64,000 nt of DNA from Butyricicoccus sp. (GCA_017886875.1 JAGHIZ010000111.1:1-64000); one strand, 5' to 3'; shown: positions 53,853 through 63,631, numbered from the stretch's first letter. Notes: generated from the letters alone by a model not told the origin. Translations and numbers: made by a program.

Positions 53853-54005
53853 GTTTGACCAAATCTTAATAAAAAGACATGTCGCTAATATAGCTATTAT
53901 TGGATTTATAACTAAATATAATGGTTTTATTAAATATATAGGTGTAATAGAAGCAATATAAACTGCAACAGCAAATACAATAATAGTCTTAATAATCTTG
54001 AACAT
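53835..54005 (-). CDS. small hydrophobic protein, 56 aa
   Basis: This minus-strand ORF encodes 56 residues with two strongly hydrophobic stretches (about 5-24 and 28-48) and a basic end (IKIWSNKNPKH). GGGGTGAG lies 6 nt before the ATG, the right place for translation. Its last codons and stop lie inside the tRNA-Leu terminator. It is probably a two-helix membrane protein of unknown role. The gene downstream of the SLH terminator could be transcribed from its own promoter. Confidence 0.6.
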   Translation of the reverse strand: MFKIIKTIIVFAVAVYIASITPIYLIKPLYLVINPIIAILATCLFIKIWSNKNPKH

Positions 54006-54059
54006 GATATCTCACCCCAACAAAACATATACCATAAAATTGTATAATAGTTGTATAAT

Positions 54060-54091
54060 AAAAACGTCGGAAAAAATTTCCGACGTTTTTT
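54060..54091 (-). terminator. terminator of the M60/SLH operon
   Basis: AAAACGTCGGAAA pairs with TTTCCGACGTTTT, with T-runs on both strands. It directly abuts the SLH gene stop. Confidence 0.93.
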
Positions 54092-55235
54092 ATAGATTTT
54101 CAATAAAACGCATTAAAATAGTTGCAATCTGTGCACGAGATGCATTTCCTATTGGAGAGATAGTGCTATCACCCATGCCAGAAATGAGTCCAGATGAAAC
54201 AGCCCATTTAATAGGTGTTAAAGCATAATTGCTTATATTAGAGGTATCATTAAAATTAGATAAATCAGATGTTTTATCTACTGAATAACCTTTATAAGCT
54301 GCATAACGATATAATATAGCTGCTATTTGTTCTCTTGTGATATTGTCATTAGGTGCGAATGTTGTTGAGTTGTAACCAGATACAATATTATTTTGTTTTG
54401 CCCAATAAATAGCATTACCATAATAATCTGTTGATTTTACATCGTTAAATGAATTATCAATAGTTACATTTGGTTGATTTTCCATACGATATAATACGGT
54501 TACAATCATACCTCTGGTTGTATTTGCATTAGGTGCAAATGTTGTATCAGATACACCAGACATAAGACCATTAACATATACATATTTTACAGCGTCATAA
54601 TACCAATCATTTTCATTTACATCTGTAAATTGAATAGTAGTTTCCGTATTTTCAGGCTCGTTATCTGTGTTATCATTGGAGTTATTATTGTTAGAATTGC
54701 CTGAATTATTAGAACCATTGGAACTATTTGAACCATTTGAGTTATTAGAGCCGCTTGAATTGTTAGAATCATCTAAATCATTGGAGTTATCATTACCACC
54801 TGTGCTATTATCCATTGAAGGAGTTTGTGAATTAATTCCATCAGTGATTTTCATATTGGTAGCACTTGTTATTTTAAAACTTTCATTAGCCTCAATAGTA
54901 CCAAGATTAATATTGCCAGTGGTGGTTAATGGATTGATATTTGATGTTATATAAATTGTAATACTATTAGCTGAGTTTTGTTTGTAATAAACTTCAACAC
55001 CTGCAATCTTTGATAAATCGCTATAAAAATTATAAGTTTGTTCTTTGTTGTAAGTTTCTAAATTAATAGTTACTTGTAAGTTTTTAACATCACTTGATAT
55101 ATTATTAAAACTTACAGATTGTTGAGTGCTTTCATTGGCTGGGATATTTAAGCTTGGTGTACCCGCTGCATATGCAACGGGTATCGCCATAGCTGCCATA
55201 ATAGCACTAATAACTAATGAGCGAAATTTGTTCAT
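54090..55235 (-). CDS. SLH-domain surface protein with an N-terminal beta module
   Basis: This 381-aa exported protein has a signal peptide (1-23), a beta-rich domain (about 26-135), a Ser/Asn/Gly low-complexity linker (about 140-198), and three SLH repeats (about 202-250, 262-312, 325-381) for attachment to wall polymer. The N-terminal domain has a strand pattern (LQVTINLE, SITIYITS, INLGTI, FKIT) reminiscent of a short cohesin-like or CBM-like sandwich; this is a guess from pattern only. The ATG overlaps the peptidase stop (TAATG), so the two proteins should be made together. Confidence 0.85.
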   Translation of the reverse strand: MNKFRSLVISAIMAAMAIPVAYAAGTPSLNIPANESTQQSVSFNNISSDVKNLQVTINLETYNKEQTYNFYSDLSKIAGVEVYYKQNSANSITIYITSNINPLTTTGNINLGTIEANESFKITSATNMKITDGINSQTPSMDNSTGGNDNSNDLDDSNNSSGSNNSNGSNSSNGSNNSGNSNNNNSNDNTDNEPENTETTIQFTDVNENDWYYDAVKYVYVNGLMSGVSDTTFAPNANTTRGMIVTVLYRMENQPNVTIDNSFNDVKSTDYYGNAIYWAKQNNIVSGYNSTTFAPNDNITREQIAAILYRYAAYKGYSVDKTSDLSNFNDTSNISNYALTPIKWAVSSGLISGMGDSTISPIGNASRAQIATILMRFIENL

Positions 55236-58200
55236 TATTTTACTCCTGAATTATTTGTAAACTCGATTTGTGGAAGTGAATTTTCGTCTGGGAAGCTTAG
55301 CCATAAGGTTTCACTTGTAAGTCTTTTGCTATCTGTATTATCTGCACTATCAGTACGATACATATTTAATTTGATTTCAAGTGGTAAATTATCAGTTACA
55401 CCATCTGTTTTATTAAGCTCTTTTTCAGCTTCTAAATCTGGAACAAAGATAAAGAAACCATCACTTGTATCACTTACTGCACCATCTTCTGGGATTTCTG
55501 CAAACATAAGTGTATAACCATTCATAGGACGAGTAATAGTTGTAATTTCATTTGCTTCTTGAGCTTCAGAAGTGGTGTTATAAGTAGCCATAACTTCCAC
55601 ATAGTTATAAGCTGGGTCACCACGATATGTACCAATAATAACCAGAGTACCTGCTTTTATGATATCATCAGCGTTATCGCCATATTTGTAATCATTTTTA
55701 AGTATACCCGCTGTAGAGCCTTCATAAAAATCAACCTTATCTCCCGGATAATCTAAAAGTTTAACAGTTGCATTTTCTGGAACACCTGAAATTTCCATAA
55801 CAGCAACATCATATGTCCAAATACGTGTATCAGAACTATCTGTATTTGGCTTATTAAAATAAATATTGCAATTATCACTTGTTATTGAAACATTATCTTT
55901 AGCTACTATCCAGTTGTTAAGTTGCTCATTATTTTGAGTTAAGGAAGTTATTTCAGTATCATCAGAAATTCCATACACACTCTTAACTTTAACAGTTACA
56001 TTTGAACCATTTGCATCTGTAATCTTTAGACCTGTAACAGGAATTGATGCACCATCTTTCATAGTAACAATAATAGTGCCATCTTCATTTTTAACCATAT
56101 CATACAAACTTGCATCTATTGTTTTATCATAAGAAATATGAATTTCATCAGATGTAACAGCTTTACCAACATTACCAAGAATATCTACTGGAACAACCTT
56201 ATAAGTATAAGCTAAATTATTCGCAGCACCTAGATTGTCTTTATATGTATTTGTTGTTGTAAAGCCGATTGTTACGCCATTTCTGATAATTTCATAACCT
56301 TGAATAGTTGCTTCATCAGTATTTGAAATAGTAAGTGTTACAGTGTTTTCATTAACACTTGTGCTAACTGAAGTTGTGCCACTATTAGCACTTACATTGT
56401 CAAGACGAGCATTTCTTGACTCATCGTTTAAATACCAAATTGCACGATTTTCATCTTGATATGATTGAATTATAGAAAGTGCACTTTCACCAAGCTTCAT
56501 ACCCCAACGAGTGAAAAATTCGTTTAAATCATAGCCTGTAATTTCAGACGCAATAAGAGCAATTCTTTCTTCTTTGGTATAACCTGAATATTTATTACAT
56601 TTAAGCTCAGTAAAGAACTTATTATAAAAAGCAAGTGGATTTTCAGCATTATCATAAGCAAGATGTAATTGCCAATACATACCTAGTTGTACAAATACAT
56701 CATTTGCCATGCCTTCTCTACCCTGTGCAGTCTTTTCAAATATTTTAATCCAACGTCCATCAGTTGTAAGACGTGTCATATGAGTTGTCATATCTGAACC
56801 GTCCCAAGCCTGCATAGCCATGGAATAGATATTATTTGTTATTTCTGCATAACCGATTTTATCCATATTATGACCTATTTCATGAGCAATACCCCAACCA
56901 AATAATCCATTTTCAGCTTGTCCAGAAGTCATACTTGTTGGTTTGCCTTGTACAAGTGGTGCACATGAGCCGTATTCAACACCTATATGTTCACCCGCTG
57001 CATACATAAATGCACCTGTAAACATTCGCATATAACGGATATTTTGGCGGGTTTCCATTGGATATTGATAATTTTTAAATTCAGTATCTGCTGGAATAAT
57101 GCCCTGAACCATATTTGCAACATACATTTCTTCTTCCCATGCAAGTACATTTTGATACATAGCTTCAGTCATGCTTTCAACATTTGCAGTATTTAAAATA
57201 GAAGTTAAGTTGTTATATATGTTGTTTTTAGATGTGCCAGCATTTACAAAACCATTTAAAATCTGGTCAGCAGGCATAGATAATAAAATACTTGGAGTCG
57301 CAATTTCAGTAGCATTTCTGATTGATAATGGTAAATCATTTACATTCATATTATCAATATAATTTTGTAGCTCTGTTATATATGTAGAAATTGTAGTTTT
57401 TCTATCTTCTACACTCATATTATACCAATTTGATAAATCAAGAATTGGAGTGTTAAAAACTTCGTTGTTATTACCACGAACATGAATTTTAATATCATCT
57501 GCATTATTACCAGAATAAGTTAGATATAATGCACCACCTCTTGTAGCAGATAGATTACCAATTTGAGGTATAGTAATATAATTTCTTCCGTTTTCTAATT
57601 TAATAGCATTACCTTTCCATACGCCAGATTCGCCATAATATTGTGTAGGTACAATATAAACATCTTCGCCTTCTGGAATTTCTGCATAAATAGCTATATT
57701 TGAATTTGCTTTTGCAGTAATGCCTATTGGCTGTAAAGCACTAGCAGACTGTCCAAATTTAGAATTATCATTACCAGCTGAGCGGGAAACGAAATCATTC
57801 TTTATAAGACCAAGTGAAGAATTATCACTGCTATATAAATCCTTAGCAAGATTTATTTCATCTCTTAAACGCTCTATATCCATATAATAACTGCTTGTTG
57901 CATTTAGCTTTTCTTCTAAAGCTTCAATATCGCTAAGCTGTACATCAGGTTTTAGGCTTGTAAATGCATTATCTGCAAATAGATTTGCAATATCATCTGC
58001 AAGTGTAGAGCTTTTATAAAATGCCATTTCAGAAATACTTACTCTAGCACCGCCACCCTCTACTTCTGCAAGTGAAATAGTAAGAGTTTTAATATTTTTA
58101 GCTTGTGGGAAAGTTAAAATAATATAATTATCACTTGTTAATCTAGCAGAACGGTTTGTAACTTCACTTACTATATTACCTTCAGCATCACGAGCAACAA

Positions 58201-60136
58201 CACTATATGTCTTAATAACCTTTTTGTGTTTGTCAGATAGATATGGCACAAGAATAGCATAATTCATATCCTGTGGAGTGTCAAATGTATAAGTAAATGA
58301 GCTATCTAACCACCAATCTCCTGCAACCCAATATGTATTAACATCATTATCAATAACTTGATTTACATTAAAATTAGGACAGAGATTTTTATCAACATTA
58401 TTTGCATTACCCATTTTAACTGATGTTATAGAATTTATTCTATCTTCAGTTGGAAGATTTGGCATTTCAAAACCTTCTTTTTCAGGCTTACCAGTTGCTA
58501 TATCTGAATATTCGCCAAATCCTACTTGATTACCCGCTTTAATAACAATTTCATATGTTACATCATTTGTTAAACCAGTAATAGTTGCATTTGTAGATGA
58601 AATATCATTGCCAAATTTAATAAATTCGCTTGAACCTTGTTCACGATAATAAACTTGATATTTTGTAGCATCTTTAGTATCAGACCAACTTATACGTAAA
58701 GAACTGTCTGCTGGTTTGATTTGTATATTTGATGGTTTACCTGGAACTTCAGCAGGTATAGGAGTTGCAGAAATAACAGAAGACTCTGTACCAGTCCAAC
58801 CTTCACTTGTAGCAACTACTTTAAAATAATAAGTTGTGTTATTTTTTAGACCATCAACAGTTGCACTATTAGTTGAAACCGAGAGAGTATTATTTATATT
58901 ATCTTTACTTGTTCCATAATAAACAGTATAACCAGTAACATTATTAACAGCAGACCAAGCAAGATTTACCTGCTTATCGCCTGCTGAAGCAGCAAGATTT
59001 TTAACTTTTGATGTATCTTCAGTATTTATATTTACATCTTTCAAGAACTGAACTTGTGATACTGCTGCATAACCAACATCACCTTCAACCTTAGTTACTT
59101 TTATAGTAACTTTCTTAACAGCCACTTTCTGACCTAAATTTATAGTGATTACATTATCAATAGCTGCTTTTGCCATTCTTGCTTCAGTTGAAAGCTGAGA
59201 AAAATTAATTTCTTGTGTTTCACCATTAGCAAGTTCTACTACAGCAATACCTTCTTTAATTGCACCATCAGTTACTGGAGTTGTGATTTTAATTTCACTA
59301 AGTTCAACACCTGAATCTGATAATGTAACAGGTATTTGAATATCTGAGCTTTCGCTAGTAGAAGAAATCTTTACAACAGATTGATTATTTGTTGTAAAGA
59401 TATCTGTTATATTTCCTTCTTCAACAATAATATCGTTAGTTTCAACTGAAACATCAGCTATTAAACTTGTTTCTTTTACTATTACATTACCAGTAAGATT
59501 TTTATTTCTGTTTACATAAGATAAATCTGTAATATCAATATCTTTATCGCCATCTAAATCAAATTTAGCTATAGTTTCATTGTATTTACTGCCAAGTACC
59601 TCTTGAAGCATTTTTTGGTCATATACATCTACAATACCATCATTATTAAAATCACCAAGAGAAAATGTACCATCATCGGTGCTTACTATAAGATGCTTAG
59701 AGTATTGGTTTAAATCCACTTTTTCAGATATATTTGTATATCCATCGCCCGTTAATTCAAGACTATATTCACCAGTTTCAAGACCAGATAAAACAATATT
59801 GTAAGAGCCGAATTGTTTATCAGATATTTCAAGTGGTGATATTGACACTTTATCTGATGATAAAAGTGAACCAGTTATATTATTATTTGAAAGAGTAATT
59901 GTGCTTGAACTTGAGCCTTTTGTTAAAGTAAGTTTGATATTTCTACTTTCTACTTCGGCTTTTATTTGTGGAAGTGCAAAGTTTATTGTAAATGCAATCT
60001 CTCCAACTGCATTATTTGCTTTGACAATTTTTGTGTCCTGAGTATCTGTTGCATATGCACTAGGAATAGAATAAGTGCAAATACTGCTTGTCATTGCCAA
60101 ACTCAAAACACCAGAAATAATTTGCTTAGAATTCAT
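55235..60136 (-). CDS. secreted M60-family (enhancin-like) metallopeptidase with dockerin
   Basis: 1633 aa. Order: signal peptide (1-30); beta region; dockerin type I-like module (about 159-212) with two Ca loops (D162..D170 and D193..D201); Fn3 (about 376-460 and 465-552); F5/8-type C discoidin domain (about 566-712), likely glycan binding; M60 catalytic domain (about 800-1230) with HEIGH at 1085-1089 and Glu1098, fitting the gluzincin HExxHx8E; Fn3-like and further beta domains to the end. M60 enzymes cleave O-glycoproteins such as mucin. No anchor is present in the chain itself. The second gene of the operon supplies SLH repeats. It is by far the largest gene here. Confidence 0.92.
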   Translation of the reverse strand: MNSKQIISGVLSLAMTSSICTYSIPSAYATDTQDTKIVKANNAVGEIAFTINFALPQIKAEVESRNIKLTLTKGSSSSTITLSNNNITGSLLSSDKVSISPLEISDKQFGSYNIVLSGLETGEYSLELTGDGYTNISEKVDLNQYSKHLIVSTDDGTFSLGDFNNDGIVDVYDQKMLQEVLGSKYNETIAKFDLDGDKDIDITDLSYVNRNKNLTGNVIVKETSLIADVSVETNDIIVEEGNITDIFTTNNQSVVKISSTSESSDIQIPVTLSDSGVELSEIKITTPVTDGAIKEGIAVVELANGETQEINFSQLSTEARMAKAAIDNVITINLGQKVAVKKVTIKVTKVEGDVGYAAVSQVQFLKDVNINTEDTSKVKNLAASAGDKQVNLAWSAVNNVTGYTVYYGTSKDNINNTLSVSTNSATVDGLKNNTTYYFKVVATSEGWTGTESSVISATPIPAEVPGKPSNIQIKPADSSLRISWSDTKDATKYQVYYREQGSSEFIKFGNDISSTNATITGLTNDVTYEIVIKAGNQVGFGEYSDIATGKPEKEGFEMPNLPTEDRINSITSVKMGNANNVDKNLCPNFNVNQVIDNDVNTYWVAGDWWLDSSFTYTFDTPQDMNYAILVPYLSDKHKKVIKTYSVVARDAEGNIVSEVTNRSARLTSDNYIILTFPQAKNIKTLTISLAEVEGGGARVSISEMAFYKSSTLADDIANLFADNAFTSLKPDVQLSDIEALEEKLNATSSYYMDIERLRDEINLAKDLYSSDNSSLGLIKNDFVSRSAGNDNSKFGQSASALQPIGITAKANSNIAIYAEIPEGEDVYIVPTQYYGESGVWKGNAIKLENGRNYITIPQIGNLSATRGGALYLTYSGNNADDIKIHVRGNNNEVFNTPILDLSNWYNMSVEDRKTTISTYITELQNYIDNMNVNDLPLSIRNATEIATPSILLSMPADQILNGFVNAGTSKNNIYNNLTSILNTANVESMTEAMYQNVLAWEEEMYVANMVQGIIPADTEFKNYQYPMETRQNIRYMRMFTGAFMYAAGEHIGVEYGSCAPLVQGKPTSMTSGQAENGLFGWGIAHEIGHNMDKIGYAEITNNIYSMAMQAWDGSDMTTHMTRLTTDGRWIKIFEKTAQGREGMANDVFVQLGMYWQLHLAYDNAENPLAFYNKFFTELKCNKYSGYTKEERIALIASEITGYDLNEFFTRWGMKLGESALSIIQSYQDENRAIWYLNDESRNARLDNVSANSGTTSVSTSVNENTVTLTISNTDEATIQGYEIIRNGVTIGFTTTNTYKDNLGAANNLAYTYKVVPVDILGNVGKAVTSDEIHISYDKTIDASLYDMVKNEDGTIIVTMKDGASIPVTGLKITDANGSNVTVKVKSVYGISDDTEITSLTQNNEQLNNWIVAKDNVSITSDNCNIYFNKPNTDSSDTRIWTYDVAVMEISGVPENATVKLLDYPGDKVDFYEGSTAGILKNDYKYGDNADDIIKAGTLVIIGTYRGDPAYNYVEVMATYNTTSEAQEANEITTITRPMNGYTLMFAEIPEDGAVSDTSDGFFIFVPDLEAEKELNKTDGVTDNLPLEIKLNMYRTDSADNTDSKRLTSETLWLSFPDENSLPQIEFTNNSGVK

Positions 60137-60176
60137 TTTTTAAAATCCTCTATAATCTAGTAATTTGATATAAAAT

Positions 60177-60205
60177 ATGATAAATAAAAATTTCTCAAAT
60201 GTCAA
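60177..60205 (-). promoter_or_regulatory. promoter of the M60/SLH operon
   Basis: On the minus strand TTGACA (60205-60200) and TATCAT (60182-60177) are 17 bp apart, giving a start about 35 nt before the ATG. Confidence 0.7.
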
Positions 60206-60395
60206 CAAAATATGTAAAAATATTACATGGAAAAACGACGAAATTTTAACTAAAAATTATGATTTTTTAGGTATTTTTCTAGTAAAAATTAAGATTTTTT
60301 AACTACAATTCATAAAAGTAAAGGCATATAACTTTACTTTAAAAGTTGCTAAAAGCTGTAAAAATTATCATTATGATAAAATATATCAATGATAT
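60206..60395. repeat. regulatory region with palindromes and a 19-bp direct repeat
   Basis: An inverted repeat ATGTAA-N5-TTACAT (60212-60228) sits just upstream of the M60 -35. A 19-bp repeat, TAAAAATTATGATTTTTTA at 60251-60269 and TAAAAATTAAGATTTTTTA at 60283-60301, has one mismatch and a 32-bp period. A 7-1-7 palindrome TTATCAT-T-ATGATAA (60365-60379) is followed by ATATCA-A-TGATAT (60382-60394). No ORF lies here. Confidence 0.55.
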
Positions 60396-60449
60396 TTGTA
60401 TAATAATGTGGTATTATATATAAAAATATGTGTATTCAGTAGGTGTAAA

Positions 60450-61136
60450 ATGACGGATATAGATTTAAATATTTTGCTAGAAAATTGTAGATTGTTTAAT
60501 AATATATCAATAGATAATGTTAAAAGTTTAATTACATGTAGTAAGGCAATATTGAAAAAATATAAAAAGGGAAGCACTATATTTTCTCAAGGTGATGAAC
60601 CTGAATTTATCAATATATTATTAAAAGGTAAAGTTATAATTGCAAATAATACTGTTAATGGAAATCAAAATATAATAAGTATGTTTGATAATGCAGGTGA
60701 TATGTTTGGAGAAGTTTTTTTATTTTCATTTAATAGATTATATGAAAATTTTGCTTATGCAGAAAAAGACTGCGATATATTATGTATACCAAAACGCTTT
60801 TTATATTCACCTTGTAATAACTCATGTCAAAAACATAACCAAGTAATTGCTAATATGCTTTGTATTTTGGCAGATAAAGCATATTTTTTAAATCAAAGAG
60901 TTCAAATTTTATCATGTAATTCTCTAAGAGCTAAATTAATAAAACTTATTTTTCAATACACTAATGACGATATCGCTAAAATACCTTTTGGACGTGAACA
61001 ATTAGCCGCTTTTTTAGGCTCTACTCGCCCATCTGTTTCACGTGAACTTATGAAGATGCAAGCAGATGGACTTATTGAAATTAAAAAAAATAATATAAAA
61101 ATACTTGATTTAAATATTTTTGATGAAATTAATTAG
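60450..61136 (+). CDS. CRP/FNR-family transcriptional regulator, HcpR-like
   Basis: This 228-aa regulator has a cyclic-nucleotide-binding-type beta barrel (about 15-120, with GDEPEFINILLKGKV), a dimer helix, and a C-terminal winged helix with FGREQLAAFLGSTRPSVSRELMKM (helix-turn-helix, in two blocks). It precedes hcp, and a palindrome of the clostridial HcpR type lies between, so nitrosative stress control of hcp is likely. ATG 60450 is favoured over the earlier in-frame ATG at 60396 by a TAGGTG site and by the family start. Confidence 0.87.
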   Translation: MTDIDLNILLENCRLFNNISIDNVKSLITCSKAILKKYKKGSTIFSQGDEPEFINILLKGKVIIANNTVNGNQNIISMFDNAGDMFGEVFLFSFNRLYENFAYAEKDCDILCIPKRFLYSPCNNSCQKHNQVIANMLCILADKAYFLNQRVQILSCNSLRAKLIKLIFQYTNDDIAKIPFGREQLAAFLGSTRPSVSRELMKMQADGLIEIKKNNIKILDLNIFDEIN

Positions 61137-61148
61137 AATTTTAAAAAT

Positions 61149-61164
61149 CGTAACATTTGTTACG
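61149..61164 (+). promoter_or_regulatory. predicted HcpR/FNR-type operator upstream of hcp
   Basis: CGTAACA-TT-TGTTACG is a perfect 7+2+7 inverted repeat. Its centre (61156.5) is 41.5 bp from the start site predicted from TATACT (61186-61191), the class II activator position. Confidence 0.75.
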
Positions 61165-61228
61165 GAAAATAACAAAATGAAATGATATACTTAGCTCATG
61201 AATAAAACAGTAAATGAGGTTTTAAACT

Positions 61229-63067
61229 ATGGAAAATAAAATGTTTTGCTATCAATGTCAAGAAACAGCAGGCTGTAAAGGTTGTACACAATCTGGCGTT
61301 TGTGGTAAAAAACCAGATGTTGCAGCTATGCAGGATTTATTAGTATATGTAACAAAGGGACTTTCTGCTATCACAGTTAGACTGCGTGAGCAAGGTCAAA
61401 CTATTTCAAAAGAAATCAATCATTTAATTACACTTAATTTATTTATCACTATTACAAATGCTAATTTTGACAAAGAGGCAATTATTAACCGTATTGAAAA
61501 AACATTAATCACAAGTAAAGAGCTTTTAAAACAAATTGAAGATAAAACTTCTCTGCCAAAGGCATCTACTTGGGACGGTGATGGAAATTGGGAAGAAATC
61601 GCTAAAACTGTGGGTGTGCTTTCAACTGAAAATGAAGATATTCGTTCACTGCGTGAGCTTATCACCTATGGTTTAAAAGGTCTTTCCGCATATTCTAAAC
61701 ATGCAAATGCACTTTTAAAAGATAATGAAGAAGTTGATGCTTTCCTACAAAAAGCACTTGCAGCAACACTTGATGACTCAAAAACAGTTGAAGAACTTAT
61801 TGCATTAACTCTTGAAACTGGTAAGTTTGGTGTTGATGGTATGCAACTGCTTGACAGTGCTAATACAGGAGCATATGGCAATCCAGAAATCACAAAGGTT
61901 AATATTGGTGTTCGTAATAATCCTGCTATTTTGGTTTCTGGTCATGATTTAAGAGATTTAGAAATGCTTTTAGAGCAGACAAAAGGCACTGGCGTTGATG
62001 TATATACTCACTCTGAAATGCTACCTGCTCACTACTACCCTGCATTTAAAAAATATGATAACTTTGTAGGTAACTATGGTAATGCATGGTGGTTACAAAC
62101 AACAGAATTTGAAAGCTTTAACGGTCCAATTCTGATGACTACAAACTGCATTGTTCCACCTCGTGAAAGCTATAAAGATAGAATTTATACAACTGGTGCT
62201 GCTGGTTATGCTGGTTGTAAACATATAGCGGGTGAAATTGGAGAAAATAAGGATTTCTCTGCTATAATTGAACATGCAAAGCGTTGTGCACCTCCTACCC
62301 AGATTGAACAGGGAGAAATTATTGGTGGTTTTGCTCATGCACAGGTGTTAGCTCTTGCAGATAAGGTTGTTGATGCAGTTAAATCTGGTGCAATTAAAAA
62401 GTTTGTTGTTATGGCAGGTTGTGACGGTCGTGCAAAGAGCCGTAACTATTATACTGATTTTGCAAAAGCTCTACCAAAGGATACAGTTATTTTAACTGCA
62501 GGTTGCGCTAAATATAAGTATAATAAGTTAAATCTAGGAGATATTGGCGGCATTCCAAGAGTCCTTGACGCAGGTCAATGTAATGACTCTTATTCACTTG
62601 CAGTTATTGCCCTAAAGCTCAAAGAGGTATTTGGTCTCGATGATATTAATGACCTTCCAATTATCTATAATATTGCTTGGTATGAGCAAAAGGCTGTAAT
62701 TGTTCTTCTTTCTCTACTATATCTAGGAGTTAAAAATATTCATCTTGGTCCAACTCTACCAGCATTTTTATCTGAAAATGTAGCAAAGGTACTTGTTGAA
62801 AACTTTGGTATTGCTGGCATTACAACCGTTGAAGATGATATGAAACTATTTTTCGGTGATGATGTAGTTATCAATAAAATTTCTGCTGATATGCCTATGG
62901 GTGAAATTCTTCGTAAGTATCCACAAGCAGCAGAAGTTCTAATGTCTTGTGGTATGCATTGTTTAGGTTGTCCATCTGCACAAGCTGAAGCTTTAAGTGA
63001 TGCATGTGTTGTACATGGTATTTCTGTAGATGAAGTTATAGAAAAGCTTCTTAAAGTTATAGACTAA
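61229..63067 (+). CDS. hcp: hybrid cluster protein (Hcp) with C-terminal DUF1858 domain
   Basis: This 612-aa Fe-S protein reduces hydroxylamine in vitro and NO in vivo in other bacteria. The N-terminal cluster motif is C7-x2-C10-x8-C19-x5-C25. The hybrid-cluster region carries [35 protein letters not shown] and DAGQCND. The last ~60 residues ([21 protein letters not shown]) form a DUF1858 domain not found in typical ~550-aa Hcp. Confidence 0.95.
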   Translation: MENKMFCYQCQETAGCKGCTQSGVCGKKPDVAAMQDLLVYVTKGLSAITVRLREQGQTISKEINHLITLNLFITITNANFDKEAIINRIEKTLITSKELLKQIEDKTSLPKASTWDGDGNWEEIAKTVGVLSTENEDIRSLRELITYGLKGLSAYSKHANALLKDNEEVDAFLQKALAATLDDSKTVEELIALTLETGKFGVDGMQLLDSANTGAYGNPEITKVNIGVRNNPAILVSGHDLRDLEMLLEQTKGTGVDVYTHSEMLPAHYYPAFKKYDNFVGNYGNAWWLQTTEFESFNGPILMTTNCIVPPRESYKDRIYTTGAAGYAGCKHIAGEIGENKDFSAIIEHAKRCAPPTQIEQGEIIGGFAHAQVLALADKVVDAVKSGAIKKFVVMAGCDGRAKSRNYYTDFAKALPKDTVILTAGCAKYKYNKLNLGDIGGIPRVLDAGQCNDSYSLAVIALKLKEVFGLDDINDLPIIYNIAWYEQKAVIVLLSLLYLGVKNIHLGPTLPAFLSENVAKVLVENFGIAGITTVEDDMKLFFGDDVVINKISADMPMGEILRKYPQAAEVLMSCGMHCLGCPSAQAEALSDACVVHGISVDEVIEKLLKVID

Positions 63068-63081
63068 GGGAGAAAACTTAA

Positions 63082-63627
63082 ATGTATTGTATTGATGTTC
63101 TTTTAGAGGAACATGAAAGAATTACAGATTTTATAGCTGTAGCAAGAAATGCTTGTTGCAGCATAATAGAAGGTAATGATATTCCTTTGGAAGATTTAAA
63201 TAAAATGCTTAATTTTGGCAAGGTTTACGCTGATAACTTACACCATAAAAAGGAAGAAGATATTCTTTTTAATGCAATGGTTAATGAAATCGGTGGAGCT
63301 GCTCAAAAAATGGTTAACAATGGTATGCTTGTTGAGCATAATTTAGGTAGATTATATTTATCAGAGCTTGAAAAAGCACTAGATAAATATACACCATCTA
63401 CTCAGATTAAGCTTCAGATTATAACCAATATATCAGCTTATTGTGATTTATTAGAAAGACATATTGTTAAAGAAAATGGAGTAGCTTATCCATTTGGTCA
63501 AAGAACATTATCTGCTGAAACACTTGAAAGATTAAATATTGAAACCCAGCAATTTGAAAATAATACTAAAAGTGATAGAGAGTATTATTTAAAAGTTTTA
63601 GATGAGTTAAAACAAAAATACTGTTGA
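63082..63627 (+). CDS. hemerythrin domain-containing protein
   Basis: This 181-aa four-helix di-iron protein has candidate ligands H11 (EEHERI), H54/H55 and E59 (HHKKEED), H86 (VEHN), H127 and E131 (ERHIVKENG). It follows hcp by 14 bp. The combination of Hcp, DUF1858 and hemerythrin fits NO or oxygen handling and Fe-S protection. A ribosome-binding site GGGAGA precedes the ATG. Confidence 0.9.
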   Translation: MYCIDVLLEEHERITDFIAVARNACCSIIEGNDIPLEDLNKMLNFGKVYADNLHHKKEEDILFNAMVNEIGGAAQKMVNNGMLVEHNLGRLYLSELEKALDKYTPSTQIKLQIITNISAYCDLLERHIVKENGVAYPFGQRTLSAETLERLNIETQQFENNTKSDREYYLKVLDELKQKYC

Positions 63628-63631
63628 TAAA

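Noticed and set aside
53998..54228. Plus-strand 76-aa ORF over the end of the SLH gene
   Set aside because: Most of it is antisense to the SLH repeats and it runs through the terminator.
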